Below the pieces are notes generated by a model, which worked only from the letters and a program-made list of their open reading frames with translations, was not told the origin of the DNA and searched no databases. 64,000 nt of DNA. It comes from Basidiobolus meristosporus CBS 931.73 (lineage: Eukaryota > Basidiobolomycota > Basidiobolomycetes > Basidiobolales > Basidiobolaceae). Each line of letters opens with the position of its first letter. Positions within the stretch are counted from its first letter, which is position 1. The stretch lies in NCBI GenBank assembly GCA_002104905.1, contig MCFE01000395.1, positions 18,027 to 82,026 of the forward strand, read 5' to 3'. Below, piece after piece: positions 9,925 to 22,652 of the stretch. Position numbers and translations under genes: made by a program.

Positions 9925-11336
9925 TCATTGAAACTTCAGTTGTATCTCAGTTGCTAACTGGACTGACCTATACAAGTCACTATACCCCACACTAACATTG
10001 AGCCCTACCCCACACTCAACAAGTAACTCCATTAAAGTCCACCACTCAATAAGTGTTTCTGCTGCAATGATCTGTTTGGATGACTTTGGCAGGAAACCAA
10101 AAGCTTTGTGCCACTGTCCATTCACTGGTTCCCACACATCCTGGTTTTCAGCTGACATTGCAAGGTCTAGCACCTCTTCTGTCAGTCTTTGCAATAAATC
10201 CTTGCAAAATCCAAGTGGATTTTTTCAAGCACTGCTCTTGAAGAAGTGCTGTAACTTCTTGGTGTGCATATTAAAGTACCAAAATTTCACTGCAAGCATT
10301 GTGAAAGTCTTTTAAGTTTTTGATGTTTTAGCCTTGTTTGTTGGTGGGATCTCTACTCTGTCAATAATGGTGGATGTGGAGGCTGTGGTTGACAAATTGA
10401 CTTTCTCTGCAAACTCATCTACCTTACTGGAGTATAGCTCCACTGCCTGCGCATCCAATTCTTGTGAAAGCAGCTGTATTCTTATTAGTAATTCTTCTGT
10501 GCTACCATGTGATCAATCTGTTCTGCGCTGGTGGAATTAAGCAAGAACTACATTGTTTTTGCTGGCTTTCCTGTCTCAGACTTAGGTAGATATTTTCCCC
10601 CTCACCTTTTTCTTTATTACAGCCAAGTCTTTCACTGCTACTTTGTCTGAGTGCTACATGTAATGGGCTATATTTTCCCCCTAATAAATTCTGCTCTGAC
10701 TCATCTGTTTTGGCCTGTATTTCCCTTGCTGGCACTCTACTGGCAACCTGACATCTCATTACTGCTAGTTTTAAGCTCTCAGCCATGGTTGTAACAGGCT
10801 CTGGAGAAAGCTGCTGGTTTTTTTCACTGCCAGGTCCTTCAGTACTACTTCAACTGAGTGCCTCTTGAGTAGTACTATGCTTTTTCCTTGATAAGTGTTG
10901 GCTGGTGCCTCCATGTCTGCCTGTTTGTCCCTTGTTGGCACTCTTCCAGCCATCTGACATCTCTTTGACACTTGTTTGGAGCTTTTGGCCCTGCTTGCAA
11001 CAGGCTCTTCAGGAAGCCATTGGCTCTTAGCTGCGGCACCCTTGTTCTTTGCCTTTGATAGTTTCTGCTATTCTTAAAGTAACTTCTGACAGCTTCTTGA
11101 ATATTAGTCTACTCTTCATCATTGCACTCAATGACTTCATGGATCTTTAATGTCTTTTGATTTTTAGCCTTTGGTATAAACACCACATTGTCTCCCTCAC
11201 ATGCTGTGATAGGTTTTCCAGTGGGCTCTATTTTTGGGCAATGTTTTGCACTTCAAAGACTGTACAGTGTTCCTCTGATGTTATATTGGGAAATGGCTCA
11301 ATTCTTGGCTGTGACATTGAGTTACTTCTTTGCAGT
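9925..11336 (-). pseudogene. Long decayed minus-strand frame, unknown protein, probably the accessory gene of Plavaka copy 2
   Basis: Read from 11,336 leftwards, protein-like sequence continues for about 450 codons, broken by a handful of stops and frameshifts. Blocks include KPITACEGDNVVFIPKAKNQ (near 11,200), two related basic blocks RCQMAGRVPTRDKQA and RCQVASRVPAREIQA, ELLIRIQLLSQELDAQAVEL, and a C-terminal block with NGQWHKAFGFLPKSSKQII and ETLIEWWTLMELLVECG that ends at 9,925. No family was recognised. Gypsy G1-A inserted at 11,333-11,336 (target CAGT). Removing it joins this frame to minus-strand sequence at 16,644-17,132, where a frame begins MPPKSRAKWSG. A single divergent gene of perhaps 600 residues is therefore inferred. 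Confidence 0.4.
10640..10990 (-). repeat. Imperfect tandem duplication of about 200 bp inside the decayed frame
   Basis: Two adjacent blocks (about 10,650-10,790 and 10,850-11,000) share a segment resembling CCCTTGYTGGCACTCT followed by CTGACATCTC, at a spacing of roughly 200 bp. Translated, they give related units of about 65 residues beginning RCQ-(V/M)-A-(S/G)-RVP. This suggests a repeat-containing protein. The third, weaker match near 10,600 is doubtful. Confidence 0.45.
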
Positions 11337-11705
11337 TATCACAAGTCTTGGTATAAAAGTTGTAGAGGAACAGGGAGTTTAGATAGTATTGTATTTACTA
11401 AAACTTGAACTGATATTTATTGAGGTTACAGCAGCTCCTTATATACATTATGCCAGATCAATTGCTGACTATTTGTATTTCCTAATGTAGGCTGTGGCTG
11501 ATGACTCATTTGATTGCATCATCATTACCCAATAAGATCCTACCTAATATATTTATTTCTGTCTGATAAGGATCTGCTCATTCATTTGCTGACTAATGCT
11601 GCTGATTTAATAGATAATACTGCTATACTGATAACCTAAACATATAACTAATTGATATGTCTAAAAATTGAGCAAACTTGAACATTTAAGTGGCAGATCA
11701 TAATA
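11337..11705 (-). repeat. G1-A 3' LTR
   Basis: 369 bp and diverged at both ends (TATCACAAG for the family's TGTTACAAG; ending CATAATA for CATAACA). A polypurine tract, GCAGGGGAGAA on the coding strand, borders it. Confidence 0.8.
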
Positions 11706-11898
11706 TTCTCCCCTGCTAAAGTTGAAATGGTTCTCCTGAGTCTATTTTCTTGTGATACCAATATATTGATGGTTCAGTTTTATCAGCAAGTCTTGCAAGC
11801 TTGAGTCTGTCCCTTTGCACCAAGTTTTCCAGGATATTGCCTTGTTTGTCCACTAGTTGGTAAGTTGCAAATGTACATTCTCTGATGATCTTGAATGG

Positions 11899-14800
11899 TC
11901 ACGTTAATTGTGGCTCAAACTTCTTCCAAGTGTTGTTTCTTAGTAAAACAAAGTTCTCAACTTTCCATGCTTCTGGTGCTATAGTTTTATCAAATCTCTG
12001 CTTCATCTTTTCTGCAGTTTGAGATACTTTGGTCTGTGACCCTGGATGTCTTTGTTCCAGTTGCTGGTGTCTACTTGGCTGACTGAGTTCATCTTCTATG
12101 GTGTCTGTAAGCTTTGGTTGTGTAAGATCTCCTGTTATCCTTGGCTCAGATGCATAAACTAAGTGAAATGGCAATTGCTGGGTGGTATTGTGTACTCTGA
12201 CTCTGCATGCAAAGAGTGCTTGGTCTATATACTTGTCCCATCTACTGACAATTCCATTTGCATACTTGGTCAGCATTTTTCCAAATAATCCATTAAACCA
12301 TTCAGTGACTCCATTAGTTCTGGGGTGATATGCCAAGGTTTTCAAGTGTTTGATCTGCTGCATTTCCAGGTAAGCTTCAAATGTCTTTGCCATAAAGTTT
12401 GCACATCTATCAGATAGAATCTCTACAGGGCATCCAAACTTCATAAGGATTTCATGGTAGATGAAACTTGCAACTTCTTGTTCACTGGCTCTATGTACAG
12501 CTTTAGCCACTGGCCACTTTGTGGCATGGTCAATTGCTACTAGGATCCAATGGTTGCAGCTCCTTGTAGTTGGCAGTCTTCCAATAAAGTCAATTCCACA
12601 TCTTTCAAATGGTCTTACAGGCTCCAAGGGAAAGAGTTCAGCAATTCTCTGTGGTTGGCCTGGGTTGATTTGGCAATTTGGGCATGTTTTCACTATCTTC
12701 TCAGTGTCTTGTTTCATTCTGGGCCACCATGCTCTGACTTTCACAAGACTCTAGGTTCCTTCAATTCCAAAATGTTCATATCCATTGTGTAGCTTATGTA
12801 TTAAATCCAGGCAAGAAACATAAGGGCAATAGGCAATAGGGCTTCCATCAACAATTTGGTAGAGTGTTCTATCCTGCACTACAAATTTGATGGCTTCATC
12901 CCGGATTATCCTCTTAATATCTTCATCCACCTGATTAGGAATGGCTTGGTCCTCCAAGTACTATGTTAATAGGCTACGCTAATCTGATTCATGCACCAAG
13001 TTGAGTTGTGCAACTTGATCTGATTTTGATAAGGTGTCAGTAACCATGTTGTTTTTCCAGGGCAGTAGACAATCTCCAAGTCAAACTGTTGAATTTATTC
13101 ACTCCTTCTTTTCATTCTACTAAGGAATACCTTTGGAGTAAATATATACTTGAGGGAGGCATGATCAGTCTTCACAGTGCATTTGACTCCTTCAATATAG
13201 CATCTCCATGTCTTCAAACAGGGTAATATAGCAAGCATCTCCTTCTCATGCACTGGATAGTTTTGTTCTGCTAAGCTCAGTTTCTTGGATTCAAAGGCAA
13301 CAGGGTAGTCCTTTCCCCCAAGTTCTTGGCTCAACACTCCACCAATTGTATAATCTGAAGCATCTGTGCACAGAGTAAACTCTTTTCTAAAGTCAGGTAT
13401 TCTTTAGCTTGGCAGCTTAGCAAGTTCATTCTTGAGTGTCTGGAAGGCTGTGTAACAAGCTATATCCCACATGTAGGTATTGTCTTTCTTCACAATATCA
13501 GTTAAAGGTGTTGCAATACTTGCAAAGGAGTTGACAGATCTCCAATAATAGGAAACCATTCCAAGGAATGATCTGAGCTCTAATATGCTATGGGGCTGCT
13601 TCAGATTCTAGATAACTTCAACCTTCTTAGGGTCTAAGGTTACTCCTGTGCTAGTCACTATGTGTCCCAGATATTCAACATGTTCCTTGAAGAATTCACA
13701 CTTGGGTAGCTTGTCATAAAGCTTGTTCTCACTTAGCTTCTTCAAGACCTTTTCAATGTGTACCAAGTGATTGTTATGATCTGCCGCTTGAATGTTTAAG
13801 TTAGATCAGTTTTTAGTCAAATCAATTAGTATATGTTTAGGTTATCAGTATATCAGTATTATCTATGAAATCAGTAGCATTAGTCAGCAAATGAATCAGC
13901 AGATCCTTATCAGACAGAAATAGATATATTAAGTAGGATCTTATTGGGTGATGATGATGCAATCAAATGAGTCATCAGCCACAACCTACATTAGGAAATA
14001 CAATTAGTCAGCAATTGATAAGGCAAAATGTATATAAGGAGCTGCTGGAACCTCAATAAAAATCAGTTCAAGTTTTAGTGAATACAATACTAGCTAAACT
14101 CCCTATTCCTCTACAACTCTTAAGCCAAGACTTGTAACATGATCCTCTTCTCTCTTGCTGTATATCAATATATCATCTAGGTTGATTATGACAAACCTGT
14201 CTAAGTACTCCTGGAAGACAGTCTGCATCAGGTTCATGAATGTTGCAGGGGCATTGGTGAGGCCAAAACTCATGACTAAGTACTTGTAATGTCCATACCT
14301 GGTCCTGAATGCTGTCTTAGGGATGTCTTCTGGCTTCACCTTTATCTGGTTGTATCCTAACATGAGGTCAATCTTCCTGAAAATAGTGGCTCCATTGAGT
14401 TGGTCCAAGAGCTCATCAATCCAAGGTATGGGGTATTTATTCATCACAGTAACTGCGTTGAGGGCTCTGCAGTCAATGCACATCCTAAGTGTTCCATCCT
14501 TTGTCTTCACAAAAAGTTCTGGTGCTCCCCAAAGTGACTTGCTAGGTCTGATATATCCTTGCTCCAGTATCTGATCTATCTGTCTCTTCATCTCTTCCAA
14601 CTCCAATGGACTCATTCTGTAAGGTGTCTTATTCACTGGAGGGCTATCTCCTGTTTCAATGGCATGATCCATGTCTCTGACTAGTGGTAGGCTTACAAGC
14701 TCTTCTGAAAATACATCTGAATATTCCTTCAAAAGAGTCTGGACCTTCTGGGCTACTGGAGTGGAGGAATACTCCTGCAATTCTGCCATGAGGAACATCT

Positions 14801-16119
14801 GGGCAACTTTTCCTAGTGCTTTACAGAACTGTGTCTTGCTAAGCTCCCTTGCTTCACACACACTGGATTTGACCAAGTTAAAAACCAGTCTGGCAGGTAA
14901 TAGCTACCAGGACTTGTTGTTCTTCTGGATCTGAGTAGCATGGGTTCTCCAGTTAATTGATGGATTACAACAAAATAGTCAGGTCTTCCTAAGTACAAGG
15001 TCAAACTTGCAGCTCCCAAATATATAGGCCTGTAGATCTTGTTCATAGTCATTGATCTTCATCCTCACTGGCTGAGTAATAGGGTTGATTATATGAGAGT
15101 TCCCATCAGCTGTTGAGACTGAAGTTGATTTGTTGGGTTCCAAGTTGATTCCAGCTTTCAAAGCAAATTGCTCTGACATGTACTCATGTGATGCTCCTGA
15201 GTCAATCATGATCTAAGCAGGTACCTCATTGATTACTCCATTCAAGTATAATAGCTTTCCTGAGTTTGAGGTCATCTGGGATAGTTATTCTTCTGTCATA
15301 TTGAAGATGAGTTCTGAGTCTTCTTCAAGTTCATCTGCCATTTTACTATGCTCCATGGCCTCAATATGGTTAAAAGTTCTTGATGGCTAGCGTTCATTTC
15401 TTCTCTGAGGGCAGTACTTTGCAATATCTCCCTGCTGGTGGCAGCTGAAGCAAAGTCCTTTCTTCTTACATTCTTTTGAGGTAGGATTCTTCTGCATAGC
15501 ATCTATTTCCATTGGCACCGCTTCTGATTGTCTTCTTTCATAGAGATTGTAGCCTCTCTGATTAGTCATTGTGGGCTTCCCAACTCCAAACATAGCTGGG
15601 TCATAGTCTATGGCAATCTTGATGCCTTCTTCAATAGTCGGAGATCTTCAATAATTCACTTCCTTAAGCATTCTTTCTTTCAACCCATCAATAAAGTATT
15701 CAACTTGATCCAGAGGGTCTATTCTTTCAATTTGCCCCAATAGACATCTATATTCATAGATGTACTCTTGAGCCATTCCCCTCTGTCTGAGTGCCTTCAA
15801 CTTTCTTCTTAGTAGTGCCTAAAGGTGTGGAGGTTCAAAAGCATCCTGATATTTCCAACACAAACTCATACCAGGTAGAGATTGTAGAGCATCCCATCAT
15901 GGTGGCTGACCTGATCTTGTTGTGGTACCACTGCAAAGCTGTGTCTGCCAGGTAAGAGGCTGCATAATGTAACTTACTTTCTGGAGCAATTCCCTTAGCC
16001 TTGAAAGCTTCTTCAATCTGGAAGAGCCAAGTTCCCAGGTTTTCATTGACTTTACCATGGTACTGGCTGACTTTCACACTAAAGTTGCTCTTGACAGGGT
16101 TTTGCTGGCTTTGTGCCAT
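11899..16119 (-). pseudogene. Gypsy gag-pol of G1-A (gag, protease, RT, RNase H, integrase)
   Basis: Gag opens at 16,119 with a retrotransposon-gag domain (LGTWLFQIEEAFKAKG, AALQWYHNK-like). A zinc knuckle at about 15,440 reads CFSCHQQGDIAKYC, with Asp where the CCHC histidine should be. A protease with MIDSGASHEYMSEQF lies at 15,209-14,979. RT (14,876-14,103) has [26 protein letters not shown] and [10 protein letters not shown] solo LTR interrupts RT at 13,772-14,139. RNase H with NYTIGGVLSQ-like and YPVHEKEMLAI follows (13,400-13,095). The integrase (12,957-11,899) keeps an intact zinc-binding part ending KTCPNCQIN, then IDFIGRLPT, LSDRCANF and a GVTEWFNGL in place of E-R-F. Many stops and frameshifts make it non-functional. 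Confidence 0.8.
13768..14143 (+). repeat. Solo G1 LTR nested in G1-A RT
   Basis: A complete 368-bp G1 LTR (13,772-14,139), plus orientation, TGTTATGATC...CTTGTAACA, flanked by the 4-bp duplication TGAT (13,768-13,771 and 14,140-14,143). It has no internal sequence, so it is the product of LTR-LTR recombination after insertion in the opposite orientation to its host. Confidence 0.9.
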
Positions 16120-16276
16120 GGTAGTCCTTCCTTGTTGCTACTGGCTAAGGATCTGGAGTAACTTTTGCTGGGCCAGGATTTGTTGCATAGCATTCTTCCA
16201 TTCTTGACTTTTGGACATTTTGAGGGAGGCTTCTTCTTTCTTCAGGAGGGATGTTTCTGGTTATTGCTGCTACCAA

Positions 16277-16643
16277 TGTTACAAGTTGTGGTATAAGAGT
16301 TGTAGAGGAATAGGGAGTTTAGCTAGTATTGTATTCACTAAAACTTGAACTGATTTTATTGAGGTTCCAGCAGCTCCTTATATACATTTTGCCAGATCAA
16401 TTGCTGACTGATTGTGTTTCCTAATGTAGGCTGTGGCTGATGACTCATTTGCTTGCATCATCATCACCCAGTAAGATCCTATTAATATATCTATTTTGGT
16501 CTGATAAGGATCTGCTGATTCATTTGCTGACTAATGCTGCTTATTTGATTGATAATACTGCTATACTGATAACCAAAACATATAACTAAATGATTTGACT
16601 AAAAACTTATCAAACTCAAACATTCAAGTGGCAGATCATAACA
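16277..16643 (-). repeat. G1-A 5' LTR with adjacent primer site
   Basis: 367 bp, starting TGTTACAAGT and ending CATAACA on the plus strand. Just inside, the coding strand reads TTGGTAGCAGC, a primer-binding site of the ordinary tRNA 3'-end type (TGG start), unlike the copia families here. The tRNA was not identified. Confidence 0.85.
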
Positions 16644-16931
16644 CAGTAATGATACTGCTTTCTTGCTTGGGATGCTGATTGCTCTATATGTATTATCCAC
16701 TCATCATGTTTCTGGACTATTTCCTGATTTCTCTGGGCCATTGCATCTGTCTTATTAGCCACCACACCTATTGCTTCATTAATACTTTTATATGCACTGA
16801 CAACATGCTTGGCAATATTGGTGGTGGTGATGTTATGATGGCCACTTGCAGGCCTTCAACTGAAGGTACTGCATTTGTTACATTCTCATCTGCCTAAGTA
16901 TATTAGTCAGCTTGCAGCTGCACAGATGTTA

Positions 16932-17132
16932 TCAATTCCCAACTTGACTGAAAGCCTGAGGAGTCTGCATTATTACCTTCAGTGGGCACACTGTCAACAT
17001 GGCCTTTTTTGGATGCTCACTGGTTGTTGCACTGAATGTCAAAGCAAGCTGTTGTCCAGCTGTTCTTCTGCAGCCATCTGCAGTAGGGCTTGATTGGGAA
17101 CCAGACCACTTTGCTCTACTTTTTGGTGGCAT
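16932..17132 (-). pseudogene. N-terminal part of a divergent second gene in the Plavaka-like element
   Basis: A minus-strand frame of 66 codons starts MPPKSRAKWSG and runs toward G1-A. Copy 1 has the counterpart MPPKNKA... at about 2,480, followed by a related frame (2,339-2,118). The two copies preserve the start and direction, so this looks like a real gene of the element transcribed away from the transposase. Beyond 16,932 it is decayed. The rest probably lies at 11,336-9,925. No family was recognised. Confidence 0.4.
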
Positions 17133-17975
17133 ATATATGGAAGTGAGTCAAGACAAAGGGGAAATAGAGTTACATATACATGTGTATGTGGTGCCACAGC
17201 TTTATTTATAGTGCTTACTATGATGGGACATCATTGAATCTAACATTCATGTAGGTGCAATGTCTAAAGTACTAGATTGCCTTAAATTCACATGAGTATT
17301 GACCAAAGAGTGATATAATAGCATTACAATGTTGAAGATCAAGCTTTTTGCCCCATTGACAAGACTTCTTTGATTGAATGTGGTAAGAGAAGATAAAAAA
17401 TATCATGTGGCTGTCATAGTAAGCGTCTCAGCCATGAAGCATGCTGACAGCATAGGAAGTATTACAAAGACCACAGCCAGTGTTTTGCCACATAAGTCAT
17501 ATATGACCATTCACCAGTAGCTACAGTACCAATAATATCTAGCTGGACAGTTGATATCTTTATATTGGCACCTGGCCATCTTTGTCACCTTGCGCAAACT
17601 GAGTAAGGTGAGTTTGTGACACCTTTAGGCCCACTGCAGCCTTCTGAATATGGCATGCAGAGTGAAAGCTCTGACAAAGAAGGCTCACTGATGGATTATG
17701 AGTGTATCTTCCATAACAACACTATTGCACATGAGCCTGGTCAAATCCCAATATGCAATAAGACAACACCCATTAAAGCAAATGCCAAGGATACTTTATG
17801 GAGCCAAGTGAGCCAAGTAGCTTATCTACTGGTAAATGATGTAATGTTGTAGCTAGAGCAGTGGTGCGCCTCCACTAATATCAGTAACAGGGGCTTTGAG
17901 GATCTACTACTACTCCTTGCCAAAATTATTCCAGGATGCAACTTACTATGTACAGGATACAAGTGGACAAATGTC

Positions 17976-19545
17976 ATGCGGCTGGCAACGTATGACTTAG
18001 AGACTGTTCTAATTCCAGCATGTGTTAATAGTTGCATGGCATTCAAATCCAAAAATGCCACCATTGCAACATGTCCAAACTATTGGGAATCCACCACCAT
18101 AGAGAGGAAACATTGTTCACACTCTGGATGTATTCAAGTAATACCCTGTCTAAAGAAGCTCATGCAGTCCAACAAATATTGCAAAGATATAAAGTACCAC
18201 ACACAGTATCAATCAGGCACAAACATATCCAATGTATTTGATGGCAAACATTACAAACAGCTAAGACGCAAGGGCTACCTTGAAGGTATGTAAGACCATG
18301 CCTTTGCCTTAGCACCTGATGGATTCTCATTAGACAAGTACTCTACTGGCAAGTCCTGATGGTCACTGATTCTTGTCCACCTGAATCTGCCACCTATCTT
18401 GGGTATCAGAGCCATAATCTGATAGTAGTTTCACTGGTGTCTGGGCCTAAATTACACTGGATAGCTGCCTGTATACATTGCTGGATGAATTTTGTATGCT
18501 TTCTTACAGGACAACAGAAAATGGCCATCATGTTGAAGCACATATTCTTATCTGCATTAGAGATAACCCAGCTATCAGCAAGATAGCAGTCTTTTTTTGG
18601 CACACTGGATGGTATTGCTGTCAAATGTGTGAGATGCAGGGGGCTTATTCCATAATGCACACACATTATTATTATCCAAATGCCAACACTAAGAACATTC
18701 TTTCCCACAGAGCAAGCATACAGAAGTCAGCATGCAATTTCAGCAAAGTTAGCAAGCTATCAGCTGTTGACTAAAATACGGATTTAATTGGAAACCAGAA
18801 ATACTTAAGATAGATGGTATCTGTTGGAGCATTTGCTTCTCATCAATATCCCCATACTGATGACCAAGTTGTAGATGGGGCATTTCAAGCTAAATGAGCC
18901 CATCAAGATACCTGGGAAATTTGAAAGAATTGGTAAAATATTACTAAGTATTTGCAACCCTAAGTACTTCTCAATGGCCCCAATCAATAGTTATACAAAT
19001 AAGCAACAATACAAATTCAAAGACTGGATGAACTGGATAGGTATTTATTCAAGTGGCATTCAGAAGCCATTCTTACCAAGAGTACATTGGAAGCATTGGG
19101 AGTCATATGCGGGCATTGTAGGATATTCATCCAGATGCAGATCACTGATGCCAACTTGACACATCTACAGCTGTTGTGTAAGGAGTTTGTAATGGGATTT
19201 GAGCAGCAATTTTAGAGACATAAAGCTTAGCATGTAGATTTCTGCCGCTACTATATCCATTATCTACTCTGTCATGCTTGATGTGTGGCAAATATTGGTC
19301 CTTGCTTCACTTTTTGGGAGTTTCCTATGGAGCAGATATGTGGGGAGATGGGAAGACAAGTCAAGTTGCAGATACTACCATATCCCAATCTCATCAAGAA
19401 CATTACCAGCAAGTCTAGCATGGATTTAATGAGTTGGTGCATGGAGGACAGCCAGGAAAAGTTGGAAATATTGAAGACAGATGTACACATAGTGAAATCT
19501 ATGCCTACGGCATTAAGAAGCTATACAGTCCCAATGCGTGGGTAA
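17976..19545 (+). pseudogene. Relic Tnp_2/Plavaka-type transposase, copy 2
   Basis: Across frames the translation keeps the order of Tnp_2/Plavaka proteins. First comes a cysteine-rich block (CPNYWEST...HCSHSGC), then VIPCLKKLMQSNKY and NVFDGKHYKQLRRKGYL, matching the D..DG..Y motif. Next are APDGFSLDKYST and LILVHLNLPP, the DGF and NLPP motifs, then VSGPKLHW, then WYCCQMCEMQG and a YYYP motif. Near 19,280-19,420 come IGPCFTFWEFPMEQICG and LPYPNLIKN, corresponding to the family's GP..W.FPMER.CG and PY..L motifs. About ten stops or frameshifts show it is long dead. The family supplies a cut-and-paste DDE transposase; catalytic residues were not individually located. Confidence 0.65.
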
Positions 19546-19943
19546 TCAGTTAAGTAATGCAAGGTTGGGTTTGGTGCAACAAGCAGCTGATTTTTATTAG
19601 CAGTACTCCACCAAGGTTTGCCAGACTTCTCTTGGTCACAAGCCAACTTCTGCACCAATCATTACAGAATTCATACAACAAAGAGCCTGCACATATCTAT
19701 AAGGGGGACTAGAATCCAACCAGGAAAAGGAATATATTGGCTAAATACCAAAAAGCTCTTTGCAGATATTTAGGAGGAATTCATGGTAGAAGTGGCAGCA
19801 GCCATGCATATGTTTGCAGAATGTATTTGTTTCCAGCAGTGCAACATATATGGCAACTTTGCAAGTCTCACACTAAAAAGCTGTAAAGTTGAGGTAATAG
19901 AAATATGTCAATTGAGGCAGGAGTGTAAATTTGCAGAGGATAG

Positions 19944-20308
19944 TGTTATGATCTGCCGCTTGAATGTTTAAGTTAGATCAGTTTTTAGTCAAATCAATTA
20001 GTATATGCTTAGGTTATCAGTATATCAGTATTATCTAGCATGTCAGTAGCATTAGTCAGCAAATGAATCAGCAGATCCTTATCAGACAGAAATAGATATT
20101 TAGTAGGATCTTATTGGGTGATGATGATGTAATCAAATGAGTCATCAGCCACAACCTACATTAGGAAATACAATTAGTCAGCAATTGATCTGGTAAAATG
20201 TATATAAGGAGCTGCTGGAACCTCAATAAAATCAGTTCAAGTTTTAGTGAATACAATACTAGTTAAACTCCCTATTCCTCTATAACTCTTAAGCCAAGAC
20301 TTGTAACA
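19944..20308 (+). repeat. G1-B 5' LTR and primer site
   Basis: 365 bp, TGTTATGATC...TTGTAACA, followed at 20,309 by the primer site TTGGTAGCAGC. Confidence 0.9.
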
Positions 20309-22250
20309 TTGGTAGCAGCAATAACCAGAAACCTCCCTCCTGAAGAAAGAAGAAATCACACTCAAGATGTTGGACAATCAAGAATGGAGAATGCCATGCA
20401 GCAAATCCTGAACCAACAGCAACAGTTACTCCAGATCCTCAGCCAATAGCAACAAGGAATGACTACCATGGCTCAGAGCCAGCAAAACCCTGTCAAGAGC
20501 AACTTTAGTGTGAAGGTCAACTGGTACCATGGCAGAGTCAATGAAAACCTAGGAACTTGGCTCTTTCAGATTGAAGAAGCTTTTAAAGCTAAAGGAATTG
20601 CTCCAGAAAGCAAGTTGCATTATGCAGCTTCTTACCTGGCAGATGCAGCTTTACAGTGGTACCACAACAAGATCAGGCCAGCTACTATGATGGGATGCTC
20701 TACAATCTCTACCTGGGATGAGCTTGTGTTGGAAATTCAGGATGCTTTTGAACCTCCACCCCAGCAGACACTACTAAGATTGAAGTTAAAGATACTCAGA
20801 CAGAAAGGAATGGTTCAAGAATACATCTATGAGTAGAGATGTCTACTTGGACAAATTAAAAGAATGGGCCCCCTGGATCAAGTTACATACTTTATTGATG
20901 GGTTGAAAGAAAGTACTTGCAAGGAAGTAAATTATCAAAGACTTCAGACAATTGAAGAAGCCATCAAGATTGCCACTGACTATGACTCAGCAATGTTTGG
21001 AGTTGGGAAGCCTACAGTGACTAATCAGAAAGGCTACAATCATTATGAAAGAAGACAGTCAGAAGCAGTACCACTGGAAATAGACGCTAGGCAGAAGAAT
21101 CCTACCTCAGAAGAATGTAAGAAGAAAGGACTTTGCTTCAGCTGCCACCAGCAAGGACATATTGCAAAGTACTGCCCTCAGAGAAGAAATGGACACCAGC
21201 CATCAAGAACCTTTAACCATATTGAGGCCATGGAGCATAGTAACATGGAAGATGAACTTGAAGAAGACTCAGAACTCACCTTCCACATGACAGAAGAATA
21301 TCCATCCCAGATGACCTGCCAAGATCATGATTGACTCAGGAGCATCAAATGAGTACATGTCAGAGCAATTTGCTCTGAAAGCTGGAAGCAACTTGGAACC
21401 TACCAAATCAACTTCAGTCTCAACAGCTGATGGGAACTCACATAATCAACCATATTACTCAGTCAGTAAGAATGAAGATCAATGACCATGAAGAAGACCT
21501 ACAGGCTTATATATATATGGGAGCTGCAAGTTTGACCTTATACTTGGAAAAACCTGGCTATTTTGTTGTAATCCATCAATCAACTGGAAAACCCATACAA
21601 CTCAGATCCACAAGTATAACAGGACCTATGAGCTATTAACTGCCAGGCTGGATTTCAACTTGGTCAATTCCATTATGTGTGAGACAAGTGAACTTAGCAA
21701 GACCCAGTTCTGTAGAGCACTTAGAAAAGGTACCCAGATGTTCCTCATGGCTGTATTACAGGAGGATTCCGCTACACCAGCACCCCAGCAGGTCCAGACT
21801 CTCCTGAAGAAATATTCAGATGTGTTTCCAGATGAGCTTGTAAGCCTACCACCAGTTGGAGACATGGATCATGCCATTGACACAGGAGATAGCCCTCCAG
21901 TGAGCAAGACACCTTACAGAATGAGTCCATTGGAATTGGAGAAAATGAAGAGACAAATTGATCACCTATTGGAGCAAGGATGTATCAGACCCAGCAAGTC
22001 ACCTTGGGGAGCACCAGTGCTTTTTGTGAAAAAGAAGGATGGAACACTTAGGATGTGCATTGACTACAGAGCCCTCAACTCAGTTACCATGAAGAATGCG
22101 TACCCCATACCTTGGATTGACAAGCTCTTGGACCAACTTAATGGAGCCACTATTTTCAGCAAGATTGACCTCAGGTCAGGATACAACCAGATAAGGGTGA
22201 AGCCAGAAGACTTCCCTAAGACAGCATTCAGGACCAGATATGAACATTAT

Positions 22251-22619
22251 TGTTGAAATATTGGGCTATCTGGTATCATTCAGCAGCTAAGAATTTACTT
22301 AACAATTCTAGACTAGTCTTAGTCACTGTAGGACTCATTTACTGCCTTAACTTTGCCACTTTCTCCAGATATTTGATCTTTTTATTATTTCCCTATAGTC
22401 AGGATCAAATTAGCACTATTACGAAACATTATGTACTAACCCTGAAGCTGTTACAGAATGCTCCTGAATACTGAGAAACCCTCCCTACTTAGTGATACAG
22501 CTGTATTACTTCTACAAAGGTATAAATACTGAGCTTCTTTATGAATAAACAATAGTTCAACTATTATCACTATTTCTTGATAAACTCCTTATATCCAAAT
22601 CACTTCTTAAATTGCAACA
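22251..22619 (+). repeat. C1-B 5' LTR and primer site
   Basis: TGTTGAAATA...TTGCAACA, followed at 22,620 by GGTTATGAGCCCTG, complementary to the anticodon loop of initiator tRNA-Met. Confidence 0.9.
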
Positions 22620-22652
22620 GGTTATGAGCCCTGATTGCCTTAATCAATTCTA

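Larger units (their letters stand above)
11333..16647 (-). mobile_element. Ty3/gypsy LTR retrotransposon G1-A
   Basis: LTRs lie at 11,337-11,705 (3') and 16,277-16,643 (5'), flanked by the 4-bp duplication CAGT (11,333-11,336 and 16,644-16,647). The element spans 5.3 kb, or about 4.9 kb without a nested solo G1 LTR. The gene order gag-protease-RT-RNase H-integrase on the minus strand is that of gypsy elements. Confidence 0.85.

Noticed and set aside
11157-11408. Plus-strand frames in 11,157-11,408 as a host gene
   Set aside because: They run into the G1-A LTR, while the minus strand gives a continuous protein-like frame across the same region.
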